Shown: positions 7,018 through 16,270 of the stretch, piece after piece
Position numbering within the stretch: the first letter of the stretch is position 1
Layout: each line of letters begins with the position of its first letter
Assembly (NCBI GenBank): GCA_937888925.1
Contig: CALARM010000306.1
Coordinates: forward strand, 1 to 39,805
Length of the DNA: 39,805 nt
Source of the DNA: an uncultured Synergistia bacterium
GTDB taxonomy: Bacteria; Eremiobacterota; SpSt-956; JAKJGF01
Reading direction: 5' to 3'
The notes under the pieces: generated by a model
Told to the model about the DNA's origin: nothing
The model's input: the letters and a program-made list of their open reading frames with translations, nothing else
Database searches by the model: none
Translations under genes and position numbers: made by a program

Positions 7018-8417
7018 AATTTTATGATAATCTCGCCATGTTTTCAGATAAAACCGCAATAATTAATACAAAAGGTGAAACTCTAACTTATAGTGACCTG
7101 GTAAATGAAAGTGATAATCTGGCAAAAAATTACTCGAAAGAACAAAAAAATCTGGTCTTTATATTCTGTAGAAATAATGCTGAGACAATAATCGGGTATT
7201 TATCTGCTTTAAAATCTAACAGTGTGGCATTTTTAATAGATAACAAAACAGATAATAAACTTATGCAGGTTTTAATTGATACATACAAGCCTGAATTCAT
7301 ATGGAAACCATTGGATAATGACTGTAATGTTGTTTATTCCTATAAAGAATATGGCTTAATTCGCATGAATTCAGAGAGAAAGATAAAAATAGATGAAAAT
7401 TTAAAATTGCTCCTTTCAACATCAGGGAGCACAGGAAGTCCTAAACTGGTAAAACTCACAGGCGATAATCTGGATTCCAACGCAAAATCAATAGCAGAGT
7501 ATTTAAAATTAACTTCTGACGAAAGACCTGTTACAAGTCTTCCCTTTCATTATACTTACGGATTATCTGTAATTAATAGCCATTTTTCAACTGGCAGTAC
7601 CATATTATTAACGGATGGCTCTATGGTAATGGGAGATTTCTGGGACTTTTTTAAGTTTTATCAGGGTACGTCTTTTGCAGGAGTTCCATATATGTATGAG
7701 ATTTTAAAAAGACTTAAGTTTTTCAATATGAAATTGCCATCTCTTAAAACTATGACCCAGGCAGGCGGGAAGCTACATCCTGATTTAGCTCTGGAATTTT
7801 CCGAATTTTCTCATAAAAACAATATAAACTTTTTTATAATGTATGGACAGACTGAAGCAACAGCAAGAATTTCATATGTTCCGCCGGAAAAAAATATAGA
7901 AAAATTCAAGAGTATTGGTATAGCAATTCCGGGTGGGGAATTAACGATAATAGATGAACATGGTAATAACATTTTGGAACCAGGCATAAATGGTGAACTT
8001 GTGTATAAAGGCAGCAATGTTATGATGGGATATGCCACCTGTGAATATGATTTATCTAAGGGTGATGAATTAAAAGGTATTTTAAAGACAGGTGATATAG
8101 CTTATTTTGATGAAGATAAATATTTTTATATTACAGGACGTAAGAAAAGATTTTTGAAAATATTTGGCAACAGGGTTAATCTTGATGAAATAGAACTGTT
8201 TTTGAAATCAGAAGGTTACGAATGTGCATGTGGCGGTAGAGATGATTTACTATGTATAGCTATTATAAACCAGAAAGATGGAGATTTAATTAAAAATAAA
8301 ATAGTAAAAACATATAATTTTAATAGTTCTGTTCTCAAGATTTTACAGGTGGAAAAAATTACCAGGAGTGAATCGGGAAAAATTTTATATGATGAGATGT
8401 TTAAAGGAATTCAGTGA
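7014..8417 (+). CDS. AMP-dependent acyl ligase (ANL superfamily)
   Basis: A 467-residue adenylate-forming enzyme. The phosphate loop is STSGSTGSPKLVK (residues about 135-147), the second core motif is YGQTEATAR, and the hinge region is KTGDIAYFDEDKYFYITGRKKRFLKIFG. The C-terminal catalytic lysine is present in SESGKILY (Lys456). It should activate a carboxylic acid as acyl-AMP and load it onto CoA or, given the neighbour, onto the acyl carrier protein. The protein is slightly shorter than typical acyl-CoA synthetases (about 500-550). It overlaps the ketoreductase gene by four bases and the LuxE-like gene by one, so it sits in the middle of a tightly coupled operon. Confidence 0.85.
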   Translation: MKFYDNLAMFSDKTAIINTKGETLTYSDLVNESDNLAKNYSKEQKNLVFIFCRNNAETIIGYLSALKSNSVAFLIDNKTDNKLMQVLIDTYKPEFIWKPLDNDCNVVYSYKEYGLIRMNSERKIKIDENLKLLLSTSGSTGSPKLVKLTGDNLDSNAKSIAEYLKLTSDERPVTSLPFHYTYGLSVINSHFSTGSTILLTDGSMVMGDFWDFFKFYQGTSFAGVPYMYEILKRLKFFNMKLPSLKTMTQAGGKLHPDLALEFSEFSHKNNINFFIMYGQTEATARISYVPPEKNIEKFKSIGIAIPGGELTIIDEHGNNILEPGINGELVYKGSNVMMGYATCEYDLSKGDELKGILKTGDIAYFDEDKYFYITGRKKRFLKIFGNRVNLDEIELFLKSEGYECACGGRDDLLCIAIINQKDGDLIKNKIVKTYNFNSSVLKILQVEKITRSESGKILYDEMFKGIQ

Positions 8418-9502
8418 TGATTGATTTAGACGATTTATATAAAGTTGGACCGTATAGCTTGAAGAAAGAAGAAAAAAATAAAATACTGATTGAATATTTG
8501 AATTATTTAACCCTTCATCATATAAATCACTGTGAGCCTTATAAAAAAATCCATCAGGCCTTAAAAACCATAAATATCAACTTTGAAAGATTGGAAGATT
8601 TTCCTTTTCTGCCTGTCAGACTTTTTAAAGATTTTACTTTGAAGAGTATTGACGACAGTGAAGTTTTTAAGGTATTAACATCATCAGGAACAACATCTCA
8701 GAAGGTTTCCAGAATTTTTACTGACAAAAATACTTCTCTTTATCAAACTAAAACATTGGTAAAAATATTACAAAATTTTATCGGTTCTAAAAGGTTGCCT
8801 ATGATTATTATAGACACATCGAATGTAATAAAAGATAGAAATTTATTTTCTGCCAGAGGCGCCGGCATTTTAGGACTATCGACCTTCGGAAGAGACCACT
8901 TTTATTTACTGGACGAAGAGATGAATATCGATATTAACGGTTTTGAACAATTTCTGGAAAAACATGAAAGAGAAGAATTATTACTTTTTGGTTTTACTTT
9001 TATGGTATGGGAATATTTTTATAAAAATTTATTAAGAACTGGTAAAAAATATAATCTCCAACGTGGGACTTTGATACACAGCGGCGGATGGAAAAAGCTC
9101 ACGGAAGAAGCTGTAGACAACAAAATATTTAAAAAATCTCTGAAAGATCTCCTGGGGTTAAAAAAAATTTTCAATTTTTATGGAATGGTTGAACAGGTTG
9201 GCTCAATTTTTATGGAATGTGAAAATGGTAATTTGCATGCCCCCATATTTTCTGATGTAATTATTAGAAATCCTTATGACTGGTCTGATTCAGGTTTTAA
9301 TAAAGAAGGAATTATAGAAGTAATTTCAATTTTACCTCACAGTTATCCGGGACATATATTACTTACAGAAGATACAGGTGTAGTTCTGGGAGAAGATAAT
9401 TGTACATGTGGCAGATACGGAAAATATTTCAAGATAATCGGGAGAATTCCTAAAGCTGAAATAAGAGGTTGCAGTGATACTCATGCCTATCAATCAATAT
9501 AA
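8417..9502 (+). CDS. LuxE-like acyl-protein synthetase
   Basis: A 361-residue member of the LuxE branch of the adenylating superfamily. An AMP-binding loop TSSGTTSQ is at 88-95, YGMVEQVGSIF in the middle, and the C-terminal end CGRYGKYFKIIGRIPKAEIRG-CSD is characteristic of LuxE. The cysteine at about 352 near the C-terminus corresponds in position to the acyl-accepting Cys of bacterial luciferase LuxE (family knowledge; not proven here). In lux systems LuxE activates fatty acid and passes it to the reductase LuxC, and a LuxC-like gene overlaps the end of this gene. I place the start at ATG 8417, with AAAGGA eight bases before, overlapping the ligase stop as TGATG. No luxAB or luxD genes are present, so the role is not light production. 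Confidence 0.85.
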   Translation: MIDLDDLYKVGPYSLKKEEKNKILIEYLNYLTLHHINHCEPYKKIHQALKTININFERLEDFPFLPVRLFKDFTLKSIDDSEVFKVLTSSGTTSQKVSRIFTDKNTSLYQTKTLVKILQNFIGSKRLPMIIIDTSNVIKDRNLFSARGAGILGLSTFGRDHFYLLDEEMNIDINGFEQFLEKHEREELLLFGFTFMVWEYFYKNLLRTGKKYNLQRGTLIHSGGWKKLTEEAVDNKIFKKSLKDLLGLKKIFNFYGMVEQVGSIFMECENGNLHAPIFSDVIIRNPYDWSDSGFNKEGIIEVISILPHSYPGHILLTEDTGVVLGEDNCTCGRYGKYFKIIGRIPKAEIRGCSDTHAYQSI

Positions 9503-10697
9503 AATACTGAGTCCTGTAAATTGTAAAGAATTAATTCTGCTGGATTCCACCATTTTACCGGCTTTTAGTGAAGTAGTAATGAATTTTATAGAAGCTTTTT
9601 CATCCAGGATTTTAAAAGATATTTATTTAAAACAGTTTCCAGAAATTATTGCTCTGGCTTTCTGGATGAGAAAAGCAAATATTATAAAACTAAAAAATAT
9701 ATTTGATAATAACAGAGAACCCTATTTATCTCTTGGTAGAGGTATTGTATTTCATATTACTCCGTCAAATGTAGATACTATCTTTGTTTATTCATGGTTT
9801 CTTTCTATGCTTGCAGGGAATATAAATATAATAAGAATATCAAGTAAATTAAGTAATCAAATGGAAAGTTTAATTAATATTATTAATGAGATTATTACCG
9901 GGAATGAATTCATTGATATAAAAAACAGGTATATAATTATTCAATATGAACATAATGATGAGATAACCGGTTATTTTTCTTCACTCTGTAATGTAAGGGT
10001 TATATGGGGTGGTGATGAAACAATAAGTAAAATACGTTCTATCCCTGTAGAACCGACAGCAAAAGAAATAACATTTGCCGATAAATTTTCCTTCAGTATA
10101 ATCGAAGCAAACAGATTCCTGGAATGTGATAATAAAGATATGGTTACTACTCATTTTTATAATGATTCTTTTACCTTCGCTCAAAATGCCTGTTCTTCGC
10201 CAAGACTTATTTTCTGGTCAGGTGATGAAATAGCTGTTAATGAAGCCAGAAATTTATTTTGGTCTATGCTGGAACAGAAAGTTATTAAAGGTAAACAGGG
10301 AATGCCGGTTGCCATGTTTGTGGATAAACTAGTTGCAGCTTTATCTCTTTCAATTATTTCAAAACACTCTATAATTGAGAGAGGTGTTACAAACATGATT
10401 ACCCGTATTTTCTTTAATAACCTTGATGATATAAAAAGGAACATTCACTGTGGTGGCGGGTTGTTTTATGAAGCCAGAGTCAATCATATCAGTGAAATAT
10501 CTGAATTTATTACAAGAAAAGATCAGACTATAAGTGTGTTTGGATTTGATAGAGAAGAATTAATAGATTTTGTTATTAAAGGTAATTTAAAAGGTATAGA
10601 TCGAATAGTGCCTGTTGGAAAATCCTTAGATTTTTCAAATATATGGGATGGTTATGATCTACTTCAAGAATTTTCCAGAAAAATTGAAATATTATAA
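9474..10697 (+). CDS. LuxC-like acyl-CoA/acyl-protein reductase
   Basis: A 407-residue aldehyde-dehydrogenase-fold enzyme of the LuxC family. RGIVFHITPSNVDTIFVYSW is the conserved cofactor region, FAQNACSSP holds the likely catalytic Cys240, and DRIVPVGKSLDFSNIWDGYD is the conserved C-terminal signature. The family reduces a thioester-bound acyl group to an aldehyde with NADPH. It overlaps the LuxE-like gene by 29 bases. GTG 9474 is taken as start because AGAGG lies about five bases upstream; ATG 9483 is the alternative. LuxC with LuxE suggests an acyl group is reduced to an aldehyde, or that the pair is used as an acyl shuttle. Which of these applies to a glycan locus is unknown. Confidence 0.85.
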   Translation: MILMPINQYKILSPVNCKELILLDSTILPAFSEVVMNFIEAFSSRILKDIYLKQFPEIIALAFWMRKANIIKLKNIFDNNREPYLSLGRGIVFHITPSNVDTIFVYSWFLSMLAGNINIIRISSKLSNQMESLINIINEIITGNEFIDIKNRYIIIQYEHNDEITGYFSSLCNVRVIWGGDETISKIRSIPVEPTAKEITFADKFSFSIIEANRFLECDNKDMVTTHFYNDSFTFAQNACSSPRLIFWSGDEIAVNEARNLFWSMLEQKVIKGKQGMPVAMFVDKLVAALSLSIISKHSIIERGVTNMITRIFFNNLDDIKRNIHCGGGLFYEARVNHISEISEFITRKDQTISVFGFDREELIDFVIKGNLKGIDRIVPVGKSLDFSNIWDGYDLLQEFSRKIEIL

Positions 10698-10726
10698 TAT
10701 TTAATAATTTTATGAGGATTATGATT

Positions 10727-11857
10727 ATGGAACCTTTTTCGAAACCAGTTTATATAACTCGTCCATTATTACCGGATTTAAACAGGGTAAAGTTAAAACT
10801 TCAAGAAGTCTGGGATTCACAATGGCTTACTAATATGGGAAAACAGCATAACCTGCTTGAAGGGAAATTAGTGAAATTCTTAAAAGTTCCCAACCTTTCT
10901 TTATTTAATAATGGTACAATAGCCCTTATAACAGCCTGCCAGAGTCTCCGCCTTGCAGGAGAAGTTATTACTACACCATTTACTTTTGCCGCCAGTCCTC
11001 ATGTATTAACGTGGAATAATATAAAACCTATTTTTTGTGATATAAATCCTGAAACTATGACAATAGATGCAGATAAAATAGAAGCTATGATTACCCCGCA
11101 GACTACAGCTATTTTAGCTGTTCATGTATTCGGTATACCCTGTGAAGTAGATAAAATTCAAAAAATAGCAAATCTTTACGGGTTAAACGTTATATATGAC
11201 GCCGCCCATGCTTTTGGGACTGAAATAAATGGAACGGGTATAGGAAATTTTGGAGATATAACTATGTTTAGTTTTCATGCGACTAAATTATTTCATACAA
11301 CAGAGGGAGGAGCATTAACCTATAAAGATCCAAATCTAAAAGAAAGAATATATTTTTTAAAAAATTTTGGAATTAAAAATGAAGAAGAAGTTGTAATGCC
11401 GGGAATCAATGGAAAGATGAATGAAATTCAGGCTGTTATAGGGCTTTTAATTTTAGAACTTGTAGAAGAAGAGAGAAAAAAAAGAAAAATTTTATTTGAT
11501 ACTTATAGAGAATGCTTGAAAAATGTTGAAGGAATTAAATTGATGGATGAAATAGAGGGGATAAGAAATAGTTATCAATATTTTGTTATTCGCATAGATA
11601 AAAAATCCTCTGGCAAATCAAGGGATTGGGTTCATGAAGAATTTAAAAAATATAATGTTTTTACAAGAAAATATTTTTATCCACTCTGTAGTGAGTATCC
11701 ATGTTATCGTCAATTACCATCATCTAATCCTTCAAACCTGCCTGTAGCTCATAGAATTGTAAAAGAAGTTCTGTCTATGCCTTTCTATGGCGGGCTTTCT
11801 ACTGGTGATGTTGAAAAAATCTGCGATATATTTAAGAAGTTTTTAAATAAAAAATAG
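10727..11857 (+). CDS. DegT/DnrJ/EryC1 family sugar aminotransferase (VioA-like)
   Basis: A 376-residue PLP enzyme. NNGTIALITACQSL and ITTPFTFAASPHV bind the phosphate and substrate, DAAHAFG holds the PLP-contacting Asp, and MFSFHATKLFHTTEGG contains the Schiff-base lysine (Lys187). The SFHATK context and overall pattern resemble VioA-type enzymes that aminate dTDP-4-keto-6-deoxy-D-glucose to dTDP-viosamine; the exact substrate is inference. No RmlA/RmlB genes are in the window to supply that ketosugar. I place the start at ATG 10727 because GAGG at 10714-10717 is nine bases upstream, rather than at ATG 10712 or 10721. It follows the LuxC-like gene by 29 bases and plausibly makes the amine that the acyl module modifies. 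Confidence 0.85.
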   Translation: MEPFSKPVYITRPLLPDLNRVKLKLQEVWDSQWLTNMGKQHNLLEGKLVKFLKVPNLSLFNNGTIALITACQSLRLAGEVITTPFTFAASPHVLTWNNIKPIFCDINPETMTIDADKIEAMITPQTTAILAVHVFGIPCEVDKIQKIANLYGLNVIYDAAHAFGTEINGTGIGNFGDITMFSFHATKLFHTTEGGALTYKDPNLKERIYFLKNFGIKNEEEVVMPGINGKMNEIQAVIGLLILELVEEERKKRKILFDTYRECLKNVEGIKLMDEIEGIRNSYQYFVIRIDKKSSGKSRDWVHEEFKKYNVFTRKYFYPLCSEYPCYRQLPSSNPSNLPVAHRIVKEVLSMPFYGGLSTGDVEKICDIFKKFLNKK

Positions 11858-11873
11858 TGTTGGTTACTAAAAA

Positions 11874-13178
11874 ATGAATCTATTTGTAAAAATGAAAAAA
11901 ATTTTGTTAAAAATTATCAAATTAATAATAACAACAATATTAGGAATAGAAGCTACAGAAAATCTTCAGTTCTTAATTAGATATATTCATTATAAATTAG
12001 AAAAGAATTTATCTAACTCTTTTCTAAAATCTAATAAGAAATTAGACTTAATTATATTTGATGATACATTCCCTAATATTTTGTCTCCTTTTAGAATAGC
12101 TGAATTTAATTGTTATTTGGAAAAATTTAAAAATACCGGAGTTTATTCAACAGTAATTGATTATAATTATTGTAAAGAGGAATATATTAAATTTTATCCA
12201 CAATTCAAAGATAAAGTACATCAATTTAAATTAAATATAGATTATAATAGTTCATTATATTATATTGATTTTTTGCATAATACTTACTATTTTTTGCCAA
12301 TAGTTGAGGCAAATAAAATACCTTTTGTTTTTACTCTTTATCCGGGTGGCCATTTTGGTTTACACAATAAAGAAAGTGATAGAAAATTGAGGAAAATATG
12401 TAAATCTAAATTCCTGAGAAAAATTATTGTCACCCAGAAGGTTACATATGATTATCTAATTGATAATAATTTTTGTAATAAGTCAAAAATTGAATTTATT
12501 TATGGAGGGGTTTTGGGTTCAGAATATTATAAGAAAAATTATATTGAAAAAAAATATTATAAACAAAATAAAGATACCTTTGATATCTGTTTTGTAGCAA
12601 ATAAGTATATGAATAAAGGTATTGATAAGGGCTATGATACTTTTATTGAAGTGGCAAAGATTTTATCTTTATATTCTGAAGATATACGATTTCATGTAAT
12701 AGGCAATTTTAGCCCCGGCGATATTGATATAAAACCTATTGAAAATAGATTAACTTTTTATGGTGTAAGAAAAATAGAATTTTTCCATAAATTTTATTTT
12801 AACATGGATATTATATGTAGCCCTAATATTCCTTTTAAGTTAGATACAGGGTATTTTGATGGCTTTCCAACTTCATGTTGTGTAGAAGCAGCGTTTGCCG
12901 GGGTAGCTGTATTTTGCTCAGATGAACTGAATTTAAATATTGAATTTATTAATAATTTTGATATATGTATAATTCCTGTAGAGCCAAAGAAAATTGCTAA
13001 AATTATTCTAAATTATTTTAATGATTTGAATAGTTTATACAATCTCTCCCAACGATGTAGAGATAAATTTTTAAAAGTTTTTGATATAAAAGTACAAATG
13101 CATAAAAGACAACAGGTAATCCAAAGTTGTTTAAAGGGGGAATATAATAAAACGATAAGTGATATACTCAATGATTAA
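11874..13178 (+). CDS. Glycosyltransferase, GT4-like
   Basis: A 434-residue protein with a GT-B-like layout. The N-terminal half is divergent, with a basic, hydrophobic first 35 residues that may attach to the membrane. The C-terminal half has FVANKYMNKGIDKGYDTFIEVAKIL, a RFHVIGNF strand and GYFDGFPTSCCVEAAFAGVAVFCSDE. In the last of these the FPTSCCVEAA segment takes the place of the nucleotide-sugar-binding E-x7-E region of GT4 enzymes. Donor and acceptor are unknown. No convincing ribosome site precedes the ATG. The gene is very AT-rich (10 G+C in 60 bases at 12001-12060), much poorer than the 3' half of the locus, which suggests separate acquisition. Confidence 0.7.
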   Translation: MNLFVKMKKILLKIIKLIITTILGIEATENLQFLIRYIHYKLEKNLSNSFLKSNKKLDLIIFDDTFPNILSPFRIAEFNCYLEKFKNTGVYSTVIDYNYCKEEYIKFYPQFKDKVHQFKLNIDYNSSLYYIDFLHNTYYFLPIVEANKIPFVFTLYPGGHFGLHNKESDRKLRKICKSKFLRKIIVTQKVTYDYLIDNNFCNKSKIEFIYGGVLGSEYYKKNYIEKKYYKQNKDTFDICFVANKYMNKGIDKGYDTFIEVAKILSLYSEDIRFHVIGNFSPGDIDIKPIENRLTFYGVRKIEFFHKFYFNMDIICSPNIPFKLDTGYFDGFPTSCCVEAAFAGVAVFCSDELNLNIEFINNFDICIIPVEPKKIAKIILNYFNDLNSLYNLSQRCRDKFLKVFDIKVQMHKRQQVIQSCLKGEYNKTISDILND

Positions 13179-13218
13179 ATTCGGAATATAATATATTTTA
13201 TAAAGAGTGAGGAACATT

Positions 13219-14118
13219 ATGAATTCAAAAAAAATATTAATACTTGGTGTAACAGGAATGTTAGGCCATACCTTATTCATGGAGTTAAGAAAAAATAAAA
13301 ACTTTGATGTATATGGTACCATACGCAGTATAAATTCTCCGGATAAATGGTTTAAACCTGAAGAAATAAAAAAGATAAGGCCAGGAGTGGATGCAGATAA
13401 TTTTGATACTGTTATTCGTGCTCTAGCATCTATCAGGCCTGATATTGTAATAAACTGTATTGGCCTGATTAAGCAACTTCCTGCGGCAAGTGATCCTCTT
13501 ACTGTAATTACAGTTAATGCCCAATTACCTCATCGTATATCTTTAATTTGTCGTACAGCCGGGGCAAGGATGATACATATCAGCACAGACTGTGTATTTG
13601 ATGGTTTAAAAGGAAATTATAAAGAAACAGATTCGTCTAATGCCTCAGATCTTTATGGTAGAACCAAATTTTTAGGGGAGGTAACTTATCCTCACTGCAT
13701 AACTCTAAGAACTTCCATAATCGGTCATGAACTCAAAGGTAAATATGGCCTTATTGAATGGTTTCTTTCCCAGGAAGGAGCAGTAAAAGGTTTTATAAAG
13801 GCAATTTATTCTGGATTTCCTACTATAGAAATAGCTCGTATAATTTCCGAATATGTTATACCAAATACTGAATTAAATGGACTTTACCATGTCTCATCAG
13901 AACCGGTATCAAAATATGAATTATTAAAGTTAATTTCAAAAAAATATAATAAACAGATCGAAATTGAGCGGTATGATGATTTTTTTTGTGACAGGTCATT
14001 AAATTCCAGTAAATTTAAAGAAATTACCGGCTATAAACCTCCTTCATGGGATGAACTTATAGAAAAAATGCATAAACATTTTATTTCGTCATCTTTCTAT
14101 ATTAAAAACGAAAGGTAA
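13219..14118 (+). CDS. RmlD-like sugar-nucleotide reductase of the UDP-L-QuiNAc/L-FucNAc pathway
   Basis: A 299-residue short-chain dehydrogenase. The cofactor loop GVTGMLG is at residues 10-16, ISTDCVFDG at about 121-129, and Tyr146/Lys150 in YGRTK. Its order with a FnlA-type dehydratase and an FnlC-type 2-epimerase identifies the pathway. The reductase of the L-FucNAc route (FnlB/WbjC/CapF) is about 370 residues and carries a C-terminal cupin epimerase domain, which is absent here. The short RmlD-like form is the one described for UDP-L-QuiNAc synthesis (WbvR type), so L-QuiNAc is favoured (inference). The start is ATG 13219 with GAGGA five bases upstream; GTG 13207 would overlap the ribosome site. 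Confidence 0.8.
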   Translation: MNSKKILILGVTGMLGHTLFMELRKNKNFDVYGTIRSINSPDKWFKPEEIKKIRPGVDADNFDTVIRALASIRPDIVINCIGLIKQLPAASDPLTVITVNAQLPHRISLICRTAGARMIHISTDCVFDGLKGNYKETDSSNASDLYGRTKFLGEVTYPHCITLRTSIIGHELKGKYGLIEWFLSQEGAVKGFIKAIYSGFPTIEIARIISEYVIPNTELNGLYHVSSEPVSKYELLKLISKKYNKQIEIERYDDFFCDRSLNSSKFKEITGYKPPSWDELIEKMHKHFISSSFYIKNER

Positions 14119-14123
14119 TCATA

Positions 14124-15188
14124 ATGAAAATTTTTAACGATAAAGTAGTAGTTATAACCGGAGGTACAGGTTCACTGGGAAAAGTTCTTACACGTCGTTT
14201 ACTTTCAGAGAGTGAAGGCCTACCGAAAAAAATTATTATTTTTTCCCGGGATGAAGCAAAACAGCACTTTATGAGAGTAGAGTATCAGAATAAACGAAAA
14301 GTAACTGATGAAGTAATTTATAATAATTTCAGGCAATTACTTGAATTCAGGATAGGAGATGTGAGAAATTATCACTCTGTCTGTTCTGTATTAAAAGGAG
14401 CGGATATAGTTATTAATGCTGCTGCATTAAAGCAGGTTCCTTCATGTGAATATTTTCCTTATGAAGCAGTGGAGACTAATATTACCGGTGCTGAAAATAT
14501 TGTTAAGGCAATAAGAGAACATGAACTGAATATTAAAACAGTTGTAGGGGTTTCTACCGATAAAGCCTGTAAACCTGTTAATGTTATGGGTATGACAAAA
14601 GCTATTCAGGAAAAAATTTTTATTTCAGCAAATGTACTAATACCAGAGACCCGTTTTATATGTGTCCGTTATGGAAATGTTCTTGCCTCACGTGGTTCTG
14701 TCATTCCTCTTTTTCATGAGCAGATAAAAAATGGAGTCTCTGTTACAATTACAACAAAAGACATGACCCGTTTCCTTCTACCTTTAGAAAGTGGTGTAGA
14801 TACTGTAATTGCAGCACTTAAATCTGCATTGCCAGGTGAAATTTATGTTCCGAAAGTTCCGGCCTCACGTATTGTAGATGTGGCAAAAGCTTTAATTGAT
14901 AATAGAAAAGTGGAAATAATCTATACAGGTATAAGACCCGGTGAAAAGGTTCATGAAATACTGGTTTCAGATGAAGAAGGATGGCGGACTTTTGAGAGAG
15001 ATGGCTATTATGCAATCAAGCCTATGCTTCCTGAACTTATTAGCAAAGAAGAAATGTTAAAACCATTAAATAAAGAATACAACTCCGGTGATTCTTTATT
15101 ATCTTTTGAAGAGACAAGAGATATGTTAATAAAATATAATTTAATGGTAGGTCAGGAGATAAAAGAAGAAGGAGAATTCCTGCGATGA
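14124..15188 (+). CDS. fnlA: UDP-GlcNAc 4,6-dehydratase/5-epimerase (FnlA/WbjB/CapE type)
   Basis: A 354-residue polysaccharide biosynthesis protein of the CapD/FlaA1-soluble group. The Rossmann motif GGTGSLG is at residues 13-19, a DVRNYHSV segment follows, and NAAALKQVPSCEYFP matches the family substrate loop. The STDKACKPVNVMGMTKA stretch has Met155 and Lys159 in place of the usual YxxxK pair, a substitution normal in this inverting dehydratase family. It converts UDP-GlcNAc to the 4-keto-6-deoxy-L-sugar that the RmlD-like reductase upstream (five bases away) would reduce. The stop overlaps the next start by four bases. Confidence 0.9.
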   Translation: MKIFNDKVVVITGGTGSLGKVLTRRLLSESEGLPKKIIIFSRDEAKQHFMRVEYQNKRKVTDEVIYNNFRQLLEFRIGDVRNYHSVCSVLKGADIVINAAALKQVPSCEYFPYEAVETNITGAENIVKAIREHELNIKTVVGVSTDKACKPVNVMGMTKAIQEKIFISANVLIPETRFICVRYGNVLASRGSVIPLFHEQIKNGVSVTITTKDMTRFLLPLESGVDTVIAALKSALPGEIYVPKVPASRIVDVAKALIDNRKVEIIYTGIRPGEKVHEILVSDEEGWRTFERDGYYAIKPMLPELISKEEMLKPLNKEYNSGDSLLSFEETRDMLIKYNLMVGQEIKEEGEFLR

Positions 15189-16270
15189 AAATAATGACTA
15201 TTCTGGGAACAAGACCTGAAATAATCAGATTAAGTTTGATAATACCTCTTATTGATAATTTATGTGACCATATACTGGTTCATACGGGCCAGAATTATGA
15301 TAGAAGATTAAATGATATATTTTTCGAAGAACTGGAATTACGTAAACCTGACTATATGCTGGCATGTAAATCAGAAAGTGTTATAGAACAGACAGGTAAG
15401 ATTTTAATAGAATGCGAGAAGGTTTTAATAAAGGAAAAACCTGACCGGCTATTACTTCTTGGTGATACTAATAGTGCTTTATCTTCTATTGTGGCTAAGA
15501 AAATGGGTATACCTGTATTTCATATGGAAGCTGGAAATAGATGTTATGATGATCGTGTCCCTGAAGAAGTCAATAGACGTATAGTTGATCATACAAGTGA
15601 TATCCTTATGCCATATACAGAGAGAAGTCGGGCAAATCTCCTCCGTGAAGGTATTGAAGGAAATAGAATTTATGTTACAGGCAATCCTATATTAGAAGTT
15701 TTAGAACACTATTCAGAAAAAATAGATAGCAGCAATATCCTTAATAAATTAGGGTTAATACATAAGAAATATTTTCTTATTACTATGCATAGAGCAGAAA
15801 ATGTTGATATTGATCAGCGTTTAAGCAAATTTATTGAAGCTTTTCATTATCTATATGGAGAGTATAACATTCCCGTAGTGTGTAATATACATCCACGAAC
15901 CCTTTCTCAACTTGAGAAACAAAATAAAAATATAAAAGGTGAAGGGATAATAACAATAAATCCGTTAGGATTATTTGATTTTGTCTATCTTGAGAAAAAT
16001 GCTTTTTGTGTATTGAGTGATAGTGGAACTGTTCAGGAAGAATGCTGTATTTTTAGAGTTCCGAATGTAACAATACGAGATGTAACAGAAAGGCCAGAAA
16101 CAGTAGAAGCAGGAAGTAATTTTATATCAGGGTGTGAACCGGAATCCATATTACTTGCCGTCAGGTCAGTCATAAGTCAAAAAAATTACTGGCAGATACC
16201 GCCGGAATATATGGTAAAAAATGTAAGTAAAACTGTAATAAAGATTCTATTAAGTTATTGGAGAAGTTAA
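15185..16270 (+). CDS. fnlC: UDP-N-acetylhexosamine 2-epimerase (FnlC/WbjD type)
   Basis: A 361-residue non-hydrolysing UDP-GlcNAc 2-epimerase family enzyme. The motifs are GTRPEIIRL at the N-terminus, HTGQNYDRRL, HMEAGNRCYDDRVPEEVNRR, TMHRAENVD, and SDSGTVQEECC near the C-terminus. The NRCYDDRVPEEVNRRIVDH block is typical of WbjD/FnlC/CapG, which complete UDP-L-FucNAc or UDP-L-QuiNAc, rather than of the WecB type making UDP-ManNAc. It starts inside the dehydratase gene (ATGA overlap), preceded by AGAAGGAG. Its stop overlaps the next start as TAATG. Confidence 0.9.
   Translation: MKIMTILGTRPEIIRLSLIIPLIDNLCDHILVHTGQNYDRRLNDIFFEELELRKPDYMLACKSESVIEQTGKILIECEKVLIKEKPDRLLLLGDTNSALSSIVAKKMGIPVFHMEAGNRCYDDRVPEEVNRRIVDHTSDILMPYTERSRANLLREGIEGNRIYVTGNPILEVLEHYSEKIDSSNILNKLGLIHKKYFLITMHRAENVDIDQRLSKFIEAFHYLYGEYNIPVVCNIHPRTLSQLEKQNKNIKGEGIITINPLGLFDFVYLEKNAFCVLSDSGTVQEECCIFRVPNVTIRDVTERPETVEAGSNFISGCEPESILLAVRSVISQKNYWQIPPEYMVKNVSKTVIKILLSYWRS

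Noticed and set aside
8417..10697. Bioluminescence (lux) operon
   Set aside because: luxA, luxB and luxD are absent and the genes sit between glycan genes; only the LuxE and LuxC families are present.
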